This document shows, one piece after another, positions 45,903 through 57,312 of a stretch of DNA of 64,000 nucleotides. This DNA is from Harmonia axyridis (lineage: Eukaryota; Arthropoda; Insecta; Coleoptera; Coccinellidae). Every line of letters begins with the position of its first letter. Position 1 is the first letter of the stretch. Made by a program: the position numbers and the translations under genes. The stretch lies in contig NC_059507.1 in NCBI RefSeq assembly GCF_914767665.1, forward strand, positions 12,214,001 to 12,278,000, in the 5' to 3' direction. The notes beneath the pieces were generated by a model. That model ran no database searches and had not been told where the DNA came from. It saw nothing but the letters and a program-made list of their open reading frames with translations.

Positions 45903-48490
45903 AACTCAGTTTTTTTTCCTGAAAAAATGTTGTCTCCATGAAACATCAAAAATCAACCATTTCTGAGTAATTCAAATTTAAAGAAGGTCGAATTCGTTTT
46001 TGAATGCTATAACGTAACTATTATATAGGTGCATAGAATATTCTTTTGTGGTGACTCTTTGCTTTTCCAAAAGATGTTGTCGTAGAATACGTATCTCTCA
46101 GAAGATCGGAGCCACTTGGGAAATAAACCCAACTGTTTTATGGCAAAATCACCATGCTCCGATATAAAGATTTTTCGGCGTTCTATTACTCCCTAAAACT
46201 TTCATCGACAACTATCGAAACTATATATCATTGATGAAAGGAATGATATAATAATAAAGAATTTATTTTGTGTTAACTGGATATTTTTTGAATAATAACT
46301 TTAGGAATGAGAAAATTCATAGAATTTGAATTGAAAAAATTTTTCATGTTCATTATTAATATTCACGCAAGAGTTTCAAAAGTTTAAAAGCCTTATAGCA
46401 ATAAAAAAATATACCAATATTTACTTATCTGACCATCTTGTACATCAAATAACTTCATGGTTTAGAATATAGAAGGAAAAGTAGGGATTCCTAAAAATGA
46501 AAATAACTCGATAAAACTACAAAATTTCAACTCGTCAATAATATATCTTTATTTTTGAGCGGTCGTTTTCCGAACAAAACATCATGTTATTTCTTCATAA
46601 TATGTCTGTAATTTTCGAGTTTTTAACAGGGGAGTCGAACCTTATCGTAAGAGACCACTTCCTGTTCAAATACAAGGTTTTTCAATAAGCTTTGCGTTTC
46701 GATAAGAAAAAAAAAGTTATGATTTGAAATATACTTCATTATTCAGTATATAATACAGTCTCCCTAAACTTCCAATGTTCCAATGAAATATCATTTGATG
46801 AATTCCATCCCTGAAATGACAATCTGGAAGAGTTGCGAAATACGCTTCCATAGCTATTATGACCTAATCATTTGATGAAATACGCATCCCATGCATGAAT
46901 TTTGTTAGGTTTGAAAGCAGATGAAAGTCGCTAGGGAACAAATCTGGTGAATACGAATTCTATTTAATTGATGGATTTTAGCCATTGTCAAAATACGTTC
47001 GCAACACGGTGCATTTTACTGATGAAAATGAAATGAATTTTTTCCTTCTGCAAACTGGGTCTTTTCCCACGAATTTCCTTTCGCATCAACTTTCTTTCAT
47101 TCATTCGACGATTTTTCAATATGATATTCCGTATTGCTTCTAGGAATATTGATGATGTTGCTCTGTTTTTACCTCCTTCACTCAAGAGTGTACCAACATA
47201 ACAAGAGAAGAATTAGACAAGTAGTAACGCCCTCTCTTATCGAAGCGCAAAGCTTATGAACAACCCATGTTTTACAGACATTGGGACGAAATGATAACGA
47301 ACAGAAAGTAAAGATCGAAAATGATCTTTGAAAAATCTTTAATTTATTTCGACTTGTTTCCGATGTACAAGAGACTCACCTATGTAGTTGATGATTACCT
47401 AAGTCCACATCCTTCTTCAAATTTTCACTGTTGAATGACTCAGTTTCAAAGGGTTTTCATCGGTAAGTGAAGATGATTTATGAGTTATCACAAGTAGGAA
47501 AATTAATTGACTTTGGACCCAAGGAAATATTCATTATTGAGTCTGTTTCACAGAGGCAACCAAACATTCTTTCGTCAACGATTTATACCTATTTGATTTA
47601 TTTATACATGAGGTATATCTAAGGAAAACTTCATTGGCCATCGATTGAAGTCCTTCAGCATTGAAGTCAATATTATTCAGAATTTATCCATTCGTGATCA
47701 AAAATTCATCGTATTCAAGTTATACCTGAAATCGAAGACAATGCATAAAGGTCTGAAAAATATTTGCTCCTTCTATACCAAACTTGATATACCTTATCAA
47801 TTTTTTTTTCTTCCTAAATTCATATAAATATGGGGTTTTTTCGTACAATGAGAAATACTCTCACTTCGATTTAGTGGACTGGAATTGGATGCTAGGGTTT
47901 TCATTTAATCAACGCTGTACTACTTCATTAGCAGGATATATTTTACAGCATAAATCGAACATATACCATATCGTTGCACATAAAATAAACAGGTGAAATC
48001 AAGGGCTCACAAATTGTTCAATCTCTAATTGAATTCAATTCAAAATTTAGGAGAAGAATTCCAAACGCAAACAGATTTTGCTAGTAATTTTGTGCATAAA
48101 GCTCCTGAATATTTTACTCCAATATTTGATTTTTCAACGATTTTAGATTTTACACTGTCTCAAATATGAACTGAATGAACTATCTAAAAGAATTTCAAAT
48201 CTGTTTTTTTTTATAAAACAAAGTTGACTGAAGATTCCACAGAACTTTGATAAACTGACCGATTTTTGATTTTTTTTTTAATTTATGGTAGGTATCCAAT
48301 ATATAGGTACTAAAAATGAAGATAGGTATCTTCAAATATAACCACAGTTTGACCATTATTTTGAATGATGAATAAATTTTGATTTGTTATTTTGGCTTTT
48401 GGGTGAAAATTTGGTGGAACCCACTATTTATATCATATCTAGCAAGAATGAGCTATAAGTGAATAAAAATAATAATTTTATTGTCTTTTC
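45903..48490. other. intergenic DNA between alpha2 and beta2
   Basis: Paralogous to 24794-26560 up to about 48010, after which it joins sequence like 63150-63540. No intact frame. Relative to beta1 and beta3 it lacks the last and penultimate OR exons, deleted at about 48010. Confidence 0.55.
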
Positions 48491-48514
48491 TGTAAGAAAA
48501 TACTATACCTCTAC

Positions 48515-48616
48515 CTCATCCATTAATAGTTGTCCTGAGTTACATTAGCTACAAGTCAGTAGGACTACTATGACTTGAGTCAATATACCATTGAGGATGC
48601 ATCTAATTCCACGTTC
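48515..48616 (-). pseudogene. odorant receptor beta2, ERGIR exon with stop
   Basis: A 102-bp exon with acceptor TTCTAG and donor GTAGAG, paralogous to the 63588-63689 exon. It reads ERGIRCILNGILTQVIVVLL and then CNSGQLLMDE, but a TAA (48545-48547) replaces the tyrosine codon of the TCSYCNSG motif. Two downstream exons are deleted as well. It is a pseudogene. Confidence 0.78.
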
Positions 48617-48729
48617 CTAGAAAAACAAATTTAAGGAGAGTAAATACTGCTGCTTGTTAGCTGACAGTTGACAATGATGTTGGGCTGTCTTTTGACGAAG
48701 GACTCTCAATGTAATACTCAAACTTTCAG

Positions 48730-48873
48730 CGCTTAGCAGGAACACCAATTAGGAATTTAGTGAAGAAAAAAATACCAAATGAATATATGAATATAATAGA
48801 GGAAAACAATTTTTTAAATTTCGCTGCGATAACTATCGATAACATTCAAAGAAACCAGGAATATAAATTATAG
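48730..48873 (+). other. 48-codon open segment after a splice-acceptor-like site
   Basis: ACTTTCAG is followed by an open frame, RLAGTPIRNLVKKKIPNEYM and then EENNFLNFAAITIDN, ending in TAG. The composition is protein-like (amphipathic, IPNEYM..IIEENNF), but I do not recognise it. It could be the last exon of a captured gene or of an older TE. Confidence 0.35.
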
Positions 48874-48967
48874 TACGGGAGCTAGCAACGTTTGGAAAGT
48901 AAGAATTTTAGGTCAGCTGATTTTATGATATGTCGTCCTTCTTGCACTTTCGGTTAGAGTCTGGGCT

Positions 48968-49978
48968 AGGGCTGTGTCGATCACGATCGATCGAATCATT
49001 TTGATTCGATTATAACCTATACAAGAACGATCGGGTCACGGATCTCAAAATGATTCGATCATCCGACCGACTCGATGATATTCGAATATGCTTCGAGATT
49101 TATAGTAGATTTCTATAGTTTCAGAAACCCACCGAAAGTTGTGGTATTTATCTGATAGATGGCACTCATATCAGTCAAAGTGACCCAGTGCTTCTCCGAA
49201 ATTCCGAATAGCTCATGCTGAATAGATAGAATGAAATGATCGGGTCGGTCGTGATTGGTCGATGGAGATCGAGATTCGAGAGCGAGCTTTGAGATCGAAT
49301 TTCATATGGAGCTGAATAGATAGAATGAAATGATCGGGTCGGTCGTGATTGGTCGATGGAGATCGAGATTGGAGAGCGAGCTTTGAGATCGAATTTCATA
49401 TGGATCATTTGCACCGTATGACCGTTACCTACTACCTGCGAACTGATCGTCTGCGTTCAATATTTTTCTTGTATTCGAAATTTGATATATTTGATTTTAA
49501 CGGAACATCATTAATTAATATAATTAAATAAAAAAATATCTTTTTTTCAAGAAATCCCTCGAAATTATATATTATATTTTGATAGTCCAGTGACTGTTTT
49601 ATTTTTTATTCCTACTTTACTACAATAAAAAAATTGGCAACTTTCTGTCCATTCTCTTCATCATAATGTATGTTCATGATATATTTGGTTCATTTTTGTC
49701 TTGGAATTCAATTCTAATTCTAAAAATTACAAAATTAAAAACCAACCAAAAAAATTTCAAAATAATAATTATGCTATTACTTAGGATAAACATTTTTTCA
49801 ATTCATACCACCATCCCTGACCGCTTATTGTTAACCTTAATTCAACAAGCAAGATAAATGAGTCAAAAAAGCATAACAGTCATCTGTGATCGAAATGATC
49901 GAATCTTTTGACTCGATCATCTGGCCGACAGCTCACGATCGAACCCGATCACGAAAAACCCGTGATCGACACAGCTCT
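48968..49978. mobile_element. nested 1.0-kb non-autonomous element rich in GATCGA
   Basis: The ends AGGGCTGTGTCGATCACG and (inverted) AGAGCTGTGTCGATCACG are flanked by the same AGTCTGGGCT (48958-48967, 49979-49988), a duplication of 8-10 bp. Such a length suggests hAT or a relative. No coding capacity is seen. GATCGA and GATTCGAT motifs crowd both ends. Confidence 0.78.
49217..49404. repeat. two tandem 94-bp units inside the nested element
   Basis: GCTGAATAGATAGAATGAAA begins units at 49217 and 49311. They differ at about one base, so the duplication is recent. Confidence 0.88.
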
Positions 49979-50334
49979 AGTCTGGGCTATCTGGCTGGCG
50001 GTAGCGGTTGCGTTCATTAGTGCGCATCCTACCTGTCCAGGTAATAATCCTGGATTTTAAAATCATTTTAGAAGGCGCAATTTTTAATTTTTTGTTTTTG
50101 AATAAGTCTACCTGACATCCTTTTTTTATTGCCAGACATTTTTGACATTGCTAACTATGTGCCAGACGTGATTTTTTTTTTTATAAAAATTTCAAAGTAT
50201 TTTATAATGTCTGTAATTTCAATATTATGTTATTTTAATATAAGAAAAACTAAAAATAAATTCGCCAGACGTTAATTCGATTGTTAAGTCTTGAATTAAA
50301 ATTAAAAAGTCATGAAAAGTATTGCAGTATAATG

Positions 50335-50876
50335 CTAGTAGTGTAATTCTTCGTGTTTGTTATGAAACATTTTAGTTATTATTGATAAATATTCCATTTC
50401 ACACTTACTTTGAACAATAATATCTGCAACTGAGGATGGTATTTGATCTCTCAAAAACCAGACAAAATTATATTTGTCACCGTTGATGGTCCAACCGAAA
50501 GCCATTGGAGATAAAGATGTTGGATGTTTTGAGTGAGCATTTCTCCAAATTTTCGTCACGTAACGAACCCTCAATAAATGCTGTTGCAATTCCGCTTTAC
50601 AGGGTGGCAAACTGGATGAGTCAAAGTTTCGAAATTTTTTGTCGAAGTTCTCATCTGATTTTTTAGACTTAAACGTACTTGAAAATAAATGAAATCGAAC
50701 ATCATTAACATTGGAACAATTTTTAACTCCATACATTTGACAAATAAATTTCTCCAGCGTTACAAACGTAGTTTCAAGTACTTCTTCGTCATCCGTAAAT
50801 ATATTATCAAAAGCTAACTGGTATTCATTAGAATTTTCTAATATTTTAAGAGGCTTAACTTCTTGTCTGGCACATA
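50335..50876 (-). pseudogene. uncharacterised TE protein fragment in long-TIR element
   Basis: A frame of about 180 codons open from the inner edge of the right arm to a stop at 50335, without a convincing start. It contains TTFVTLEKFICQMYGVKN, SSLPPCKAELQQHLLRVRYV, AHSKHPTSLSP and GWTINGDKYNFVWF. This layout (a YG-K/N segment, LPPxxxxLxxHxxRxxY, then SPxxxGWxxxxxxY) resembles the C-terminal part of uncharacterised proteins spread in arthropod and cnidarian genomes, sometimes with tesmin/TSO1-like CXC fingers. That comparison is from memory. No catalytic domain is visible. Confidence 0.45.
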
Positions 50877-51145
50877 GTTAGCAATGTCAAAAATGTCTGG
50901 CAATAAAAAAAGTATGTCAGGTAGACTTATTTAAAAACAAAAAATTAAAAATTACGCCTCCTAAAATGATTTTAAAATCCAGGATTATTACCTGGACAGG
51001 TAGGATGCGCACTAATGAACGCAACCGCTACCGCCAGCCAGATAGCCCAGATTCTAACCGAAAATACAAGAAGGACGACATATCACAAAATCAACTGACC
51101 TAAAATTATTTCTGGAAAACGTTGCTAGCTCCTATACTATTAGGG

Positions 51146-51747
51146 ACTTTAAAATTAACCAGAAATTCCTATATATTCTTCGATTGTTGAGAAAATGTTT
51201 CGAATAAAATATTTGGCAAAAGCAGTAACTGGGCCTTAAGAATTTTTTGAACGGGCGTTCATTCATGCTTCCTTGGACACCACATCAGAACTGTATTTGC
51301 CTAGGACAGGTGTCGGTTATTTTATCAGGATGAGGGATTCTGATGATTACGTCCTCTTGGTAGTCAGCATAAATATTTGAGTAATTATTTTACATTAACT
51401 TACCTACAAATTCAATTTCAACCTAGTCGAATCTGTTGTTAGGAAATATTGGATATTTTTCCAATTTTCTGATTGAGTTGTCTATGTTACGCCAAATCCC
51501 AAATTCTTCCGATTTGTTGTTAATTTATTCAAATTAATTTATGGATTTGAATAAGTGCGTGAATACTCCAAAACAAAAGAAATAGATATATGTCATGATT
51601 TTGCAATGAGAAGATCGCCAAAAAATTGAAAAAATTCATATTTATGTTTCTTTCAACACATAAACTCCACAGATTCAAATCAAATATGCCTAAAATTTAA
51701 TGGGATATGCCTTTGTCCACTGAATATTTTAAGCTTAAAAATCTAAC
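51146..51747. other. beta2 intron, paralogous to the right window edge
   Basis: 51146-51450 matches 63700-64000 closely. No frame seen. It carries no further landmark until the exon remnant at 51748. Confidence 0.6.
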
Positions 51748-51847
51748 CATTTTTGCTTTGATGTATAAAAATGCTAAACAGAGTATACCCATTATAGTGA
51801 CAATCATTAATACGTCCTCTATATAATTAAAATGTTTATTCATTCCG
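51748..51847 (-). pseudogene. odorant receptor beta2, TM exon remnant
   Basis: The minus strand reads YIEDVLMIVTIMGILCLAFL, matching the alpha helix TALLVVTSTGILCLAFVYL. The donor is GTTAGA, but no AG acceptor stands at the expected place, so splicing is probably lost. No long upstream exon like 19014-19534 was found between here and 61600. Confidence 0.68.
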
Positions 51848-52057
51848 AAATACAAAAAATAATACACATAAATTCTACCTTAATTAATGAATGGACGAAT
51901 GAATGAATGATAATTTCAAAACAAAGTCATTTATCACTCTTTTGAAACCAGTATCTTGTAGAAATGAAGAATTGAAAAATAAGCAGCATATGTTTGGAAG
52001 GTTTTGCTACTGCTCATCTTCATCAGCCATAGAACTACGGTTGGAGAAGAGTATTAA

Positions 52058-53329
52058 CCCTACACTGCCTATTGTATCAAATCAGATACAACCAAATAAA
52101 CTTCATTTAAAGTTATCTTATTTAGCAGTTTCTTACATAAAACGCGCCGTATCATATTTGATACATCCTTATTTTAAGATTCAATACGGTTCATAATACA
52201 TTTCCGCGCGCTTATACCATCTGTGGCATGTTTATGTTTCAAAATGGTAGCTAGTTGATATCATATCCAGTGTGAGGTGATTCAGATTTGTTTATCCTTC
52301 GAATTTTCGTAAAGTTGCATTATAAAAACTGTTTTTACTTCGATAAAGGTAAGATATATCAAATATAACATAATTTTATTCATTTATACCATGTGATATT
52401 ATTATATTCGACATAATTTCAGTTGTATCAAATTTGATACATAGCGCATATTTGAATTGGAAAAGAGTTGATAGAAGAACCTAGAGGCTCTTCGCATGAA
52501 TATATCTGCAATATCGATGAAGTTGACATAACATCTGTAGTATGGCTAGATAATGAGCCAGTTACTTTTCTTTCAACATTCAAATGGAAAATGCCTCCAA
52601 AAGAAGTGAGAAGGTGGGACAGAAAATCAAAAAAGTATGTGAATATTGAGTGTCCAAACCTAGTCCTGGAATACAATGCTCATATGGGAGGCGTTGATGC
52701 CATGGACAGTTATATTGGCAGAAATAAAATTTAAATTAGGTCTAAGAAATGGTATATTCGTCTTTTTTACCATTTTGTCGACATGACCTTAGTAAATACA
52801 TGGTTTCTCCACAAGAGAATTGGTAAGCAAGAGCTCAAACAGGTTGATGTTCGGCTAGAAATAGCAGAATGACTCTGTAAGTCACAAAATAGAAACAAGA
52901 AACGAGGTAGACCATCCAAGGATTCCGTCGAAAATATGCTTGTTGCGAAAAAGAAAAAGTCCACAGTGTTTTCGCATGTTCCTCCGAAGGACGTCATGAC
53001 CGATTCTATTGGCCACTGGCCTACCTATGATGATGTGAGACAAAGATGTAAATTTCCTTCTTGCAACTCATTCTCTCATTTGAAATGTTCAAAATGTGGT
53101 GTTCATTTGTGTCTCAACAAGAATAATAATTGTTTTGTTAATTTCCACAATCCTTGAAAATGTATTCTCATATGCATTATGTATCAAATTTGATACAACT
53201 AATGTTTTTCAAAAATAAAACTTAATACAAACTCTAGAATTTTTTATTATTTTTTTATACTTCTTCTCAATACTACGAATCGAAATTATATTTTTTTTTA
53301 ACAAAAAACAAAATTCGAGAAGTGTAGGG
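52058..53329 (+). mobile_element. piggyBac remnant with TTAA duplications
   Basis: The ends CCCTACACTGCC and (inverted) CCCTACACTTCTCG are bordered by TTAA on both sides (52054-52057, 53330-53333), the piggyBac signature. The 1272-bp length and C-terminal-only transposase show an internal deletion. Four copies of a palindrome close to GTATCAAATTTGATAC lie inside. Confidence 0.9.
52468..53157 (+). pseudogene. piggyBac transposase, C-terminal part
   Basis: About 230 codons in one frame with two stops (52732-52734 and one near 52870). EEPRGSSHEYICNIDEVDI and VVWLDNEPV are followed by EVRRWDRKSKKYVNI, then MGGVDAMDSYIGR, the conserved GGVD-xxD region, and KKWYIRLFYHFVDMTLVNTW. The end has the cysteine-rich finger (CKFPSCNS..HLKCSKCGVHLC) typical of piggyBac. 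The N-terminal half is missing. Confidence 0.88.
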
Positions 53330-53333
53330 TTAA

Positions 53334-53904
53334 GATAAAATAGCTTATTTTTTCAACAACTTCTACATAAATATGAGATTTTGATTGTGCTGAGCCCCCT
53401 TGTGTATATTACTATTATTTGAATCCTCCATGAATCTGTCATATTATTGTAATGTTGAATGTGTAACACTTATATATTTAGATCATCCAAGAATAATTTT
53501 CCTGCAAGACAATGTACTTACCCAGTCGACGATGAGCATAATCTCATTTTTTTTCAACTTATAACTTCTGAATGATCCAGTTTTAAATAGTCGTCTTCAG
53601 TATCTAATGCCAATATTCATTCTTTCATACGTAAGAAAGTTAAATAATATTCTAAACTTGAAGGAAATATTCATTAACGACTCTTCTCTAAAGAAAAGTA
53701 TTAAACTTTTCTCATTATAAATTTATACGTATTCGATTAACTCATACATTAAGTTCATTTGAGGCAAAAAGTTTGCTGCTAATATAACTTGGAACTCACT
53801 CAATCAATGATGCATGAAATGAAACATCTATATTCACTATTTTCACACTTGAAAATAACAGCCCGATATCATTTAATTTCATTTGATTTCAGGAGATTTG
53901 GAAT
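53334..53904. other. no gene seen
   Basis: AT-rich DNA between the piggyBac remnant and the second CR1-group element. No conserved frame or repeat that I recognise. Confidence 0.5.
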
Positions 53905-54027
53905 TATTATTATTTCGATCCATCAAAAATTACATGGGGTGTCAGAATTACAAAATTAGTCAAATATAAAACAAACAATGAAATCTACAGAATTACAAAC
54001 ATCTTCAACATTTCCTGAGATGAACTA

Positions 54028-56701
54028 TCAAAACTGATCACTCCAGTATTCCTCCATCGAGTAGTAGACCTTTTGAGCAAGAATCTTTTTGATCTCGTTT
54101 TTCATTTTCCTTTTGTCCATGATTTTTAATCGTTCTGGGATCTTATTGTATACTTGGATAGCCTCATGGTTGATACTCAGTTGAGCAGCATTTATTCTGT
54201 GGTACGGTGCTGTGAACATTCCTGTATTTCTTGTTCCATACTTGTGATATTTACAGTTTTTAGATAAATTATCCTTGTTTTCATGGATGTACAGGATACA
54301 AGCAAGAATGTACAGAGAAGTCAGCGTCAGAATACCTTCTAGCTGGAAATAACCTCTGCAACTTTCAGTACTATTCAGACCACAGATGACACGTATAGCA
54401 TTCTTTTGTTTTATAAAGATCCTCTTTCTATCATTTCCTCTACCCCAAAATAACAGTCCATAGCTGATGAGACTGTGGAAGTATCCGAAATATGCGTGGC
54501 GAGATGCCTGCTTCCCTAGAATCTGCTTCGTCCTCCTTATCAAGTACGTGGCCATTGACAGTCTTTTGACGAGATCTTCTGTATGTACCGTGAATTTTAG
54601 ATTTGGTTGTAGAAACACGCCTTGGAACTTGAGGGAAGCGCTTGTTTTCAGGTTAGTATCGAAATTTAGATGTTGAGTTTTTTCTTTATTCAGTTTTAAC
54701 CTATTTGCATGAAACCACATCTCCGCCTGCTTCAGTATAAATTCTGTTTTTTCTTCAAGTTGTTTCTCGGATTCCTCAATTATGAGGAAGGAAGTATCAT
54801 CTACAAAAAGAATGGTGCCATCTGAACATACACTCGATGGTAGATCTTTAATGTACAAAAGAAACAGCACCGGTCCCAATACAGACCCCTGAGGAACCCC
54901 ACACTCAACCAGTCTCCATCTAGAACATTTTCCTTGAACTAATACTTTCTGTTCTCTATTTTGCAGGTAGTTCATTATAAGCTTCAATGCAACTCCTCTG
55001 ATGCCATAGAACTCTAACTTTTGTTTCAAGACTTCGTGATTTATGGAGTCGAATGCCTTGCTTAAATCGCACGCTATTAGTTTACTCTTCTTTTTTTTTG
55101 TCAAATGCATGAGCAGCCCCTATCAGTATAGAAGATATTGCTGTATTGGTGGATTTATTTTCTTGGAAACCATGTTGTTCCTTGCAGATTATATTGAACT
55201 TTTGAAGAAAGTTGGTTAATTTATCTTTTATAGCCATCTTCATTATCTTAGAGAGACTGGGAAGAATCGCAATCGGTCTATAATTTGAAGCCGTGTTTCT
55301 TTCCCCTCCTTCAAATACAGATATTATTTTCGCTTTCTTCATTTCTTCTGGGAAATATCCATCGTTGCAGCATTTTGTGATGATATATGCTAGCGGCTCC
55401 GCGATGCTCGGTAGAACCTGCTTCATTAAGCATGGTGATATGTCATATATGTCTCTGCAATCCTTCGCTTTGAGTTTTTTCCAATCTTCAAAACATCTGC
55501 TGTTGTAGTATTCCCCACGTATATAGAGTTTCGCACTGACCTCCCTGTTTTCTTTTGCAGCTCATCAGCACATACAGCAACTCTTGGACAGCTCTGTTCA
55601 ATCAAAGAACCAATCTTTATTTAATTCCTCTGGGTCCATTTCTTGTTTGAGTGATTTTTTTCTCCTTACTGAATTGTCCTTTATTACTTTCCATACCGCT
55701 TTATTTTTTATTTTCAGCATTTTTTATTTTTTCCAGGTTCTTTTTCCTTTTAATTTCTACTATTTTATCCTTTTATAGTTTTTTACAGATATTGTAAACT
55801 TTTCTACTAGCATTATCTTGTCTACTATGCATTATAATGGATAGTGCATCCAACCTATTTTTTAGTGTTTTTATTTCCTTGTTCATCTTAAATAATGACC
55901 TTGAGGTTCCCTCTTTCACAGTTTTAATTTTTTGTGAGCAAGAACTTTCAAATACATCCAGAAATCTTGTCCAAAATTTCTCAAAAACCTCCTTGGCAGT
56001 TCCATCAGCATACACAAAGTCCCATGATTCTTCCTTCAAAGTTTTTCTGAATATTTCGATGTGTTTACATGCCAATGCTCTAACTAATTTTCTTGTTTTA
56101 TTTTCAGGATCTAAGTACTCTCGAGGACTTGACCTTTATGGTCTGATATATGTGGTTCAATTTTGTATGCAATCGAGTTCCTTTTACTGTTAGAATAGAT
56201 ATTATCTATCAGCGTACTTGATTTTATTGACACTCTTGATGGTTCGGTAAACAAAGCATGAAGATCATAATCCGCCATCAATTCTTGATGATCTCTACTA
56301 TTTCCACTATACTTTTTCAAATCCTGGTTAAAATCACCCGCTACATAAATCTCTTCATAGTTTAGATCCAGACTATATAACTCGTCCAGGCAGGCTCTGA
56401 AGTTTTCCAAGAACGTCTGAAATATACCATTAGGTGGTCTATATACTCCTATTATGATTTTTCAGAAAGTTTTTTCATAAAGTCCATTTAATTCGATGTG
56501 CCCTTCCACCGAATATTTCCCCATAAAGTCCAGTGGTCCAACTTTCGAATTGTTTCTGTTTATTATGAGGACTCCTCCATAACCATTAGGTCTCAAATAA
56601 TGGGCTCCCAAGTCGAAATTTCGAACAATTAGTTGTTCCACATTCAATCTCCCCAACCAGTGTTCTGTAATAATAGCCAGCTTTATATTTTCCTCTTCCA
56701 A
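54028..56701 (-). pseudogene. CR1-group ORF2, decayed copy
   Basis: Endonuclease motifs AIITEHW, GGVLIINRNN, IIGVYRPPNGIFQ, VAGDFNQDL and LIDNIY are present in pieces. RT pieces show NYRPIAILPSLSKI and QHGFQENKST (55426-55082), then, after a frameshift in an A-run near 55090, CDLSKAFDSINHEVLKQKLE, CGVPQGSVLGPVLF and FVDDTSFL. Here the catalytic box reads VDD. It ends with YHKYGTRN and AIQVYNKIPERLK, the usual CR1-group C-terminus. The last 360 codons are open while the upstream part is broken. Confidence 0.82.
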
Positions 56702-56729
56702 TACATACTCAAGTTGTTCTATCTTATCT

Positions 56730-57269
56730 CTAATTGATCTGATGTTTAAGTTCAGAATATTGAATGTTTCTTTCTTTGTACCTTCTGATAATTACACCTT
56801 GTGGCCAAAACTCCGGTTTACTGATGACTTCCAATAGTTTGAAGTCAACTCCAATCTTGAACGATTTGCTAGTTCTTTCCTCGCTCGAAATTTGTTCCAC
56901 CTGTATCTCTGTCTCTGGAAAGTTATCTTTGAGGAATTTCACAACGTCGTCTGTTGTGCATTTATTATTTATCCTTCCTATATAAAGCCAAGCTTTCTGT
57001 TCTGCAGATTGAAGCGAACAGTTTGTGTTTTTATTTGTCCCATGTATTTGTTGGTTATGTTTAGACGTTCTGTGATTGTTATGTTTTCCACTATATGCCA
57101 TGGTTTCATTCGCCTGTCTCTGTTCTGTCATGAAAGAACCGACTTTCACAGAAAGTTGTTGTTGTTGTTTCGATGATTCTGTGTCCACCCCTGACACAAG
57201 GTGCTGTCTATCATCTGTCACTACTCTTGAACTACCTTCCGTGATATTCTCTCTCGCTCTTGGAGTCAA
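56730..57269 (-). pseudogene. CR1-group ORF1 fragment
   Basis: The 179-codon frame has a polar, Q/S/N-rich start, then AWLYIGRINNKCTTDDVVKF and EFWPQGVIIRRY. WLYIGR-x-FWPxGVxxRRF is the RRM-like domain of many arthropod CR1-group ORF1 proteins. The frame is cut at its 5' side by the element truncation. Confidence 0.7.
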
Positions 57270-57274
57270 GGTCG

Positions 57275-57312
57275 TAGCCAGGGGGGGTCTTGGGGGTTCA
57301 AACCCCCCCCCG
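57275..57312. repeat. G/C-run palindrome, possible TE terminus
   Basis: GTCGTAGCCAGG, then GGGGGTTCAAACCCCC. The G-run/C-run inverted pair in AT-rich DNA and a CGTAGCCAGG start recall ends of some hAT-like elements, but no partner end was found. Confidence 0.4.

Larger units (their letters stand above)
48634..51145. mobile_element. long-inverted-repeat DNA element with nested insert
   Basis: Beta3 joins the two sides directly (63695-63710), so about 2.5 kb was inserted in the beta2 intron. From 48868 the left arm (48868-48957 and 49989-50167) pairs with the right arm 50874-51140: the shared ends are GGAGCTAGCAACG, followed by TCAGYTGATTTTRTGATATG and CTGGCNGTAGCGGTTGCG. The arms are about 270 bp and roughly 85-90% alike. 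The middle carries the frame at 50335-50876. About 230 bases at 48634-48867 precede the left arm and may be an older insertion. Confidence 0.75.
53905..57270 (-). mobile_element. second CR1-group retrotransposon, decayed
   Basis: The minus strand carries ORF1 (57269-56730), endonuclease (about 56701-56111), linker (about 56075-55773) and RT to 54028, then an (AAT)n tail near 53905-53917. Several stops and frameshifts break it. The 5' end abuts the GC palindrome at 57275. It is clearly different from the element at 13526-18062. Confidence 0.82.

Noticed and set aside
49217..49404. Tandem units as a possible CRISPR or satellite
   Set aside because: Only two adjacent copies without spacers, inside a transposable element.
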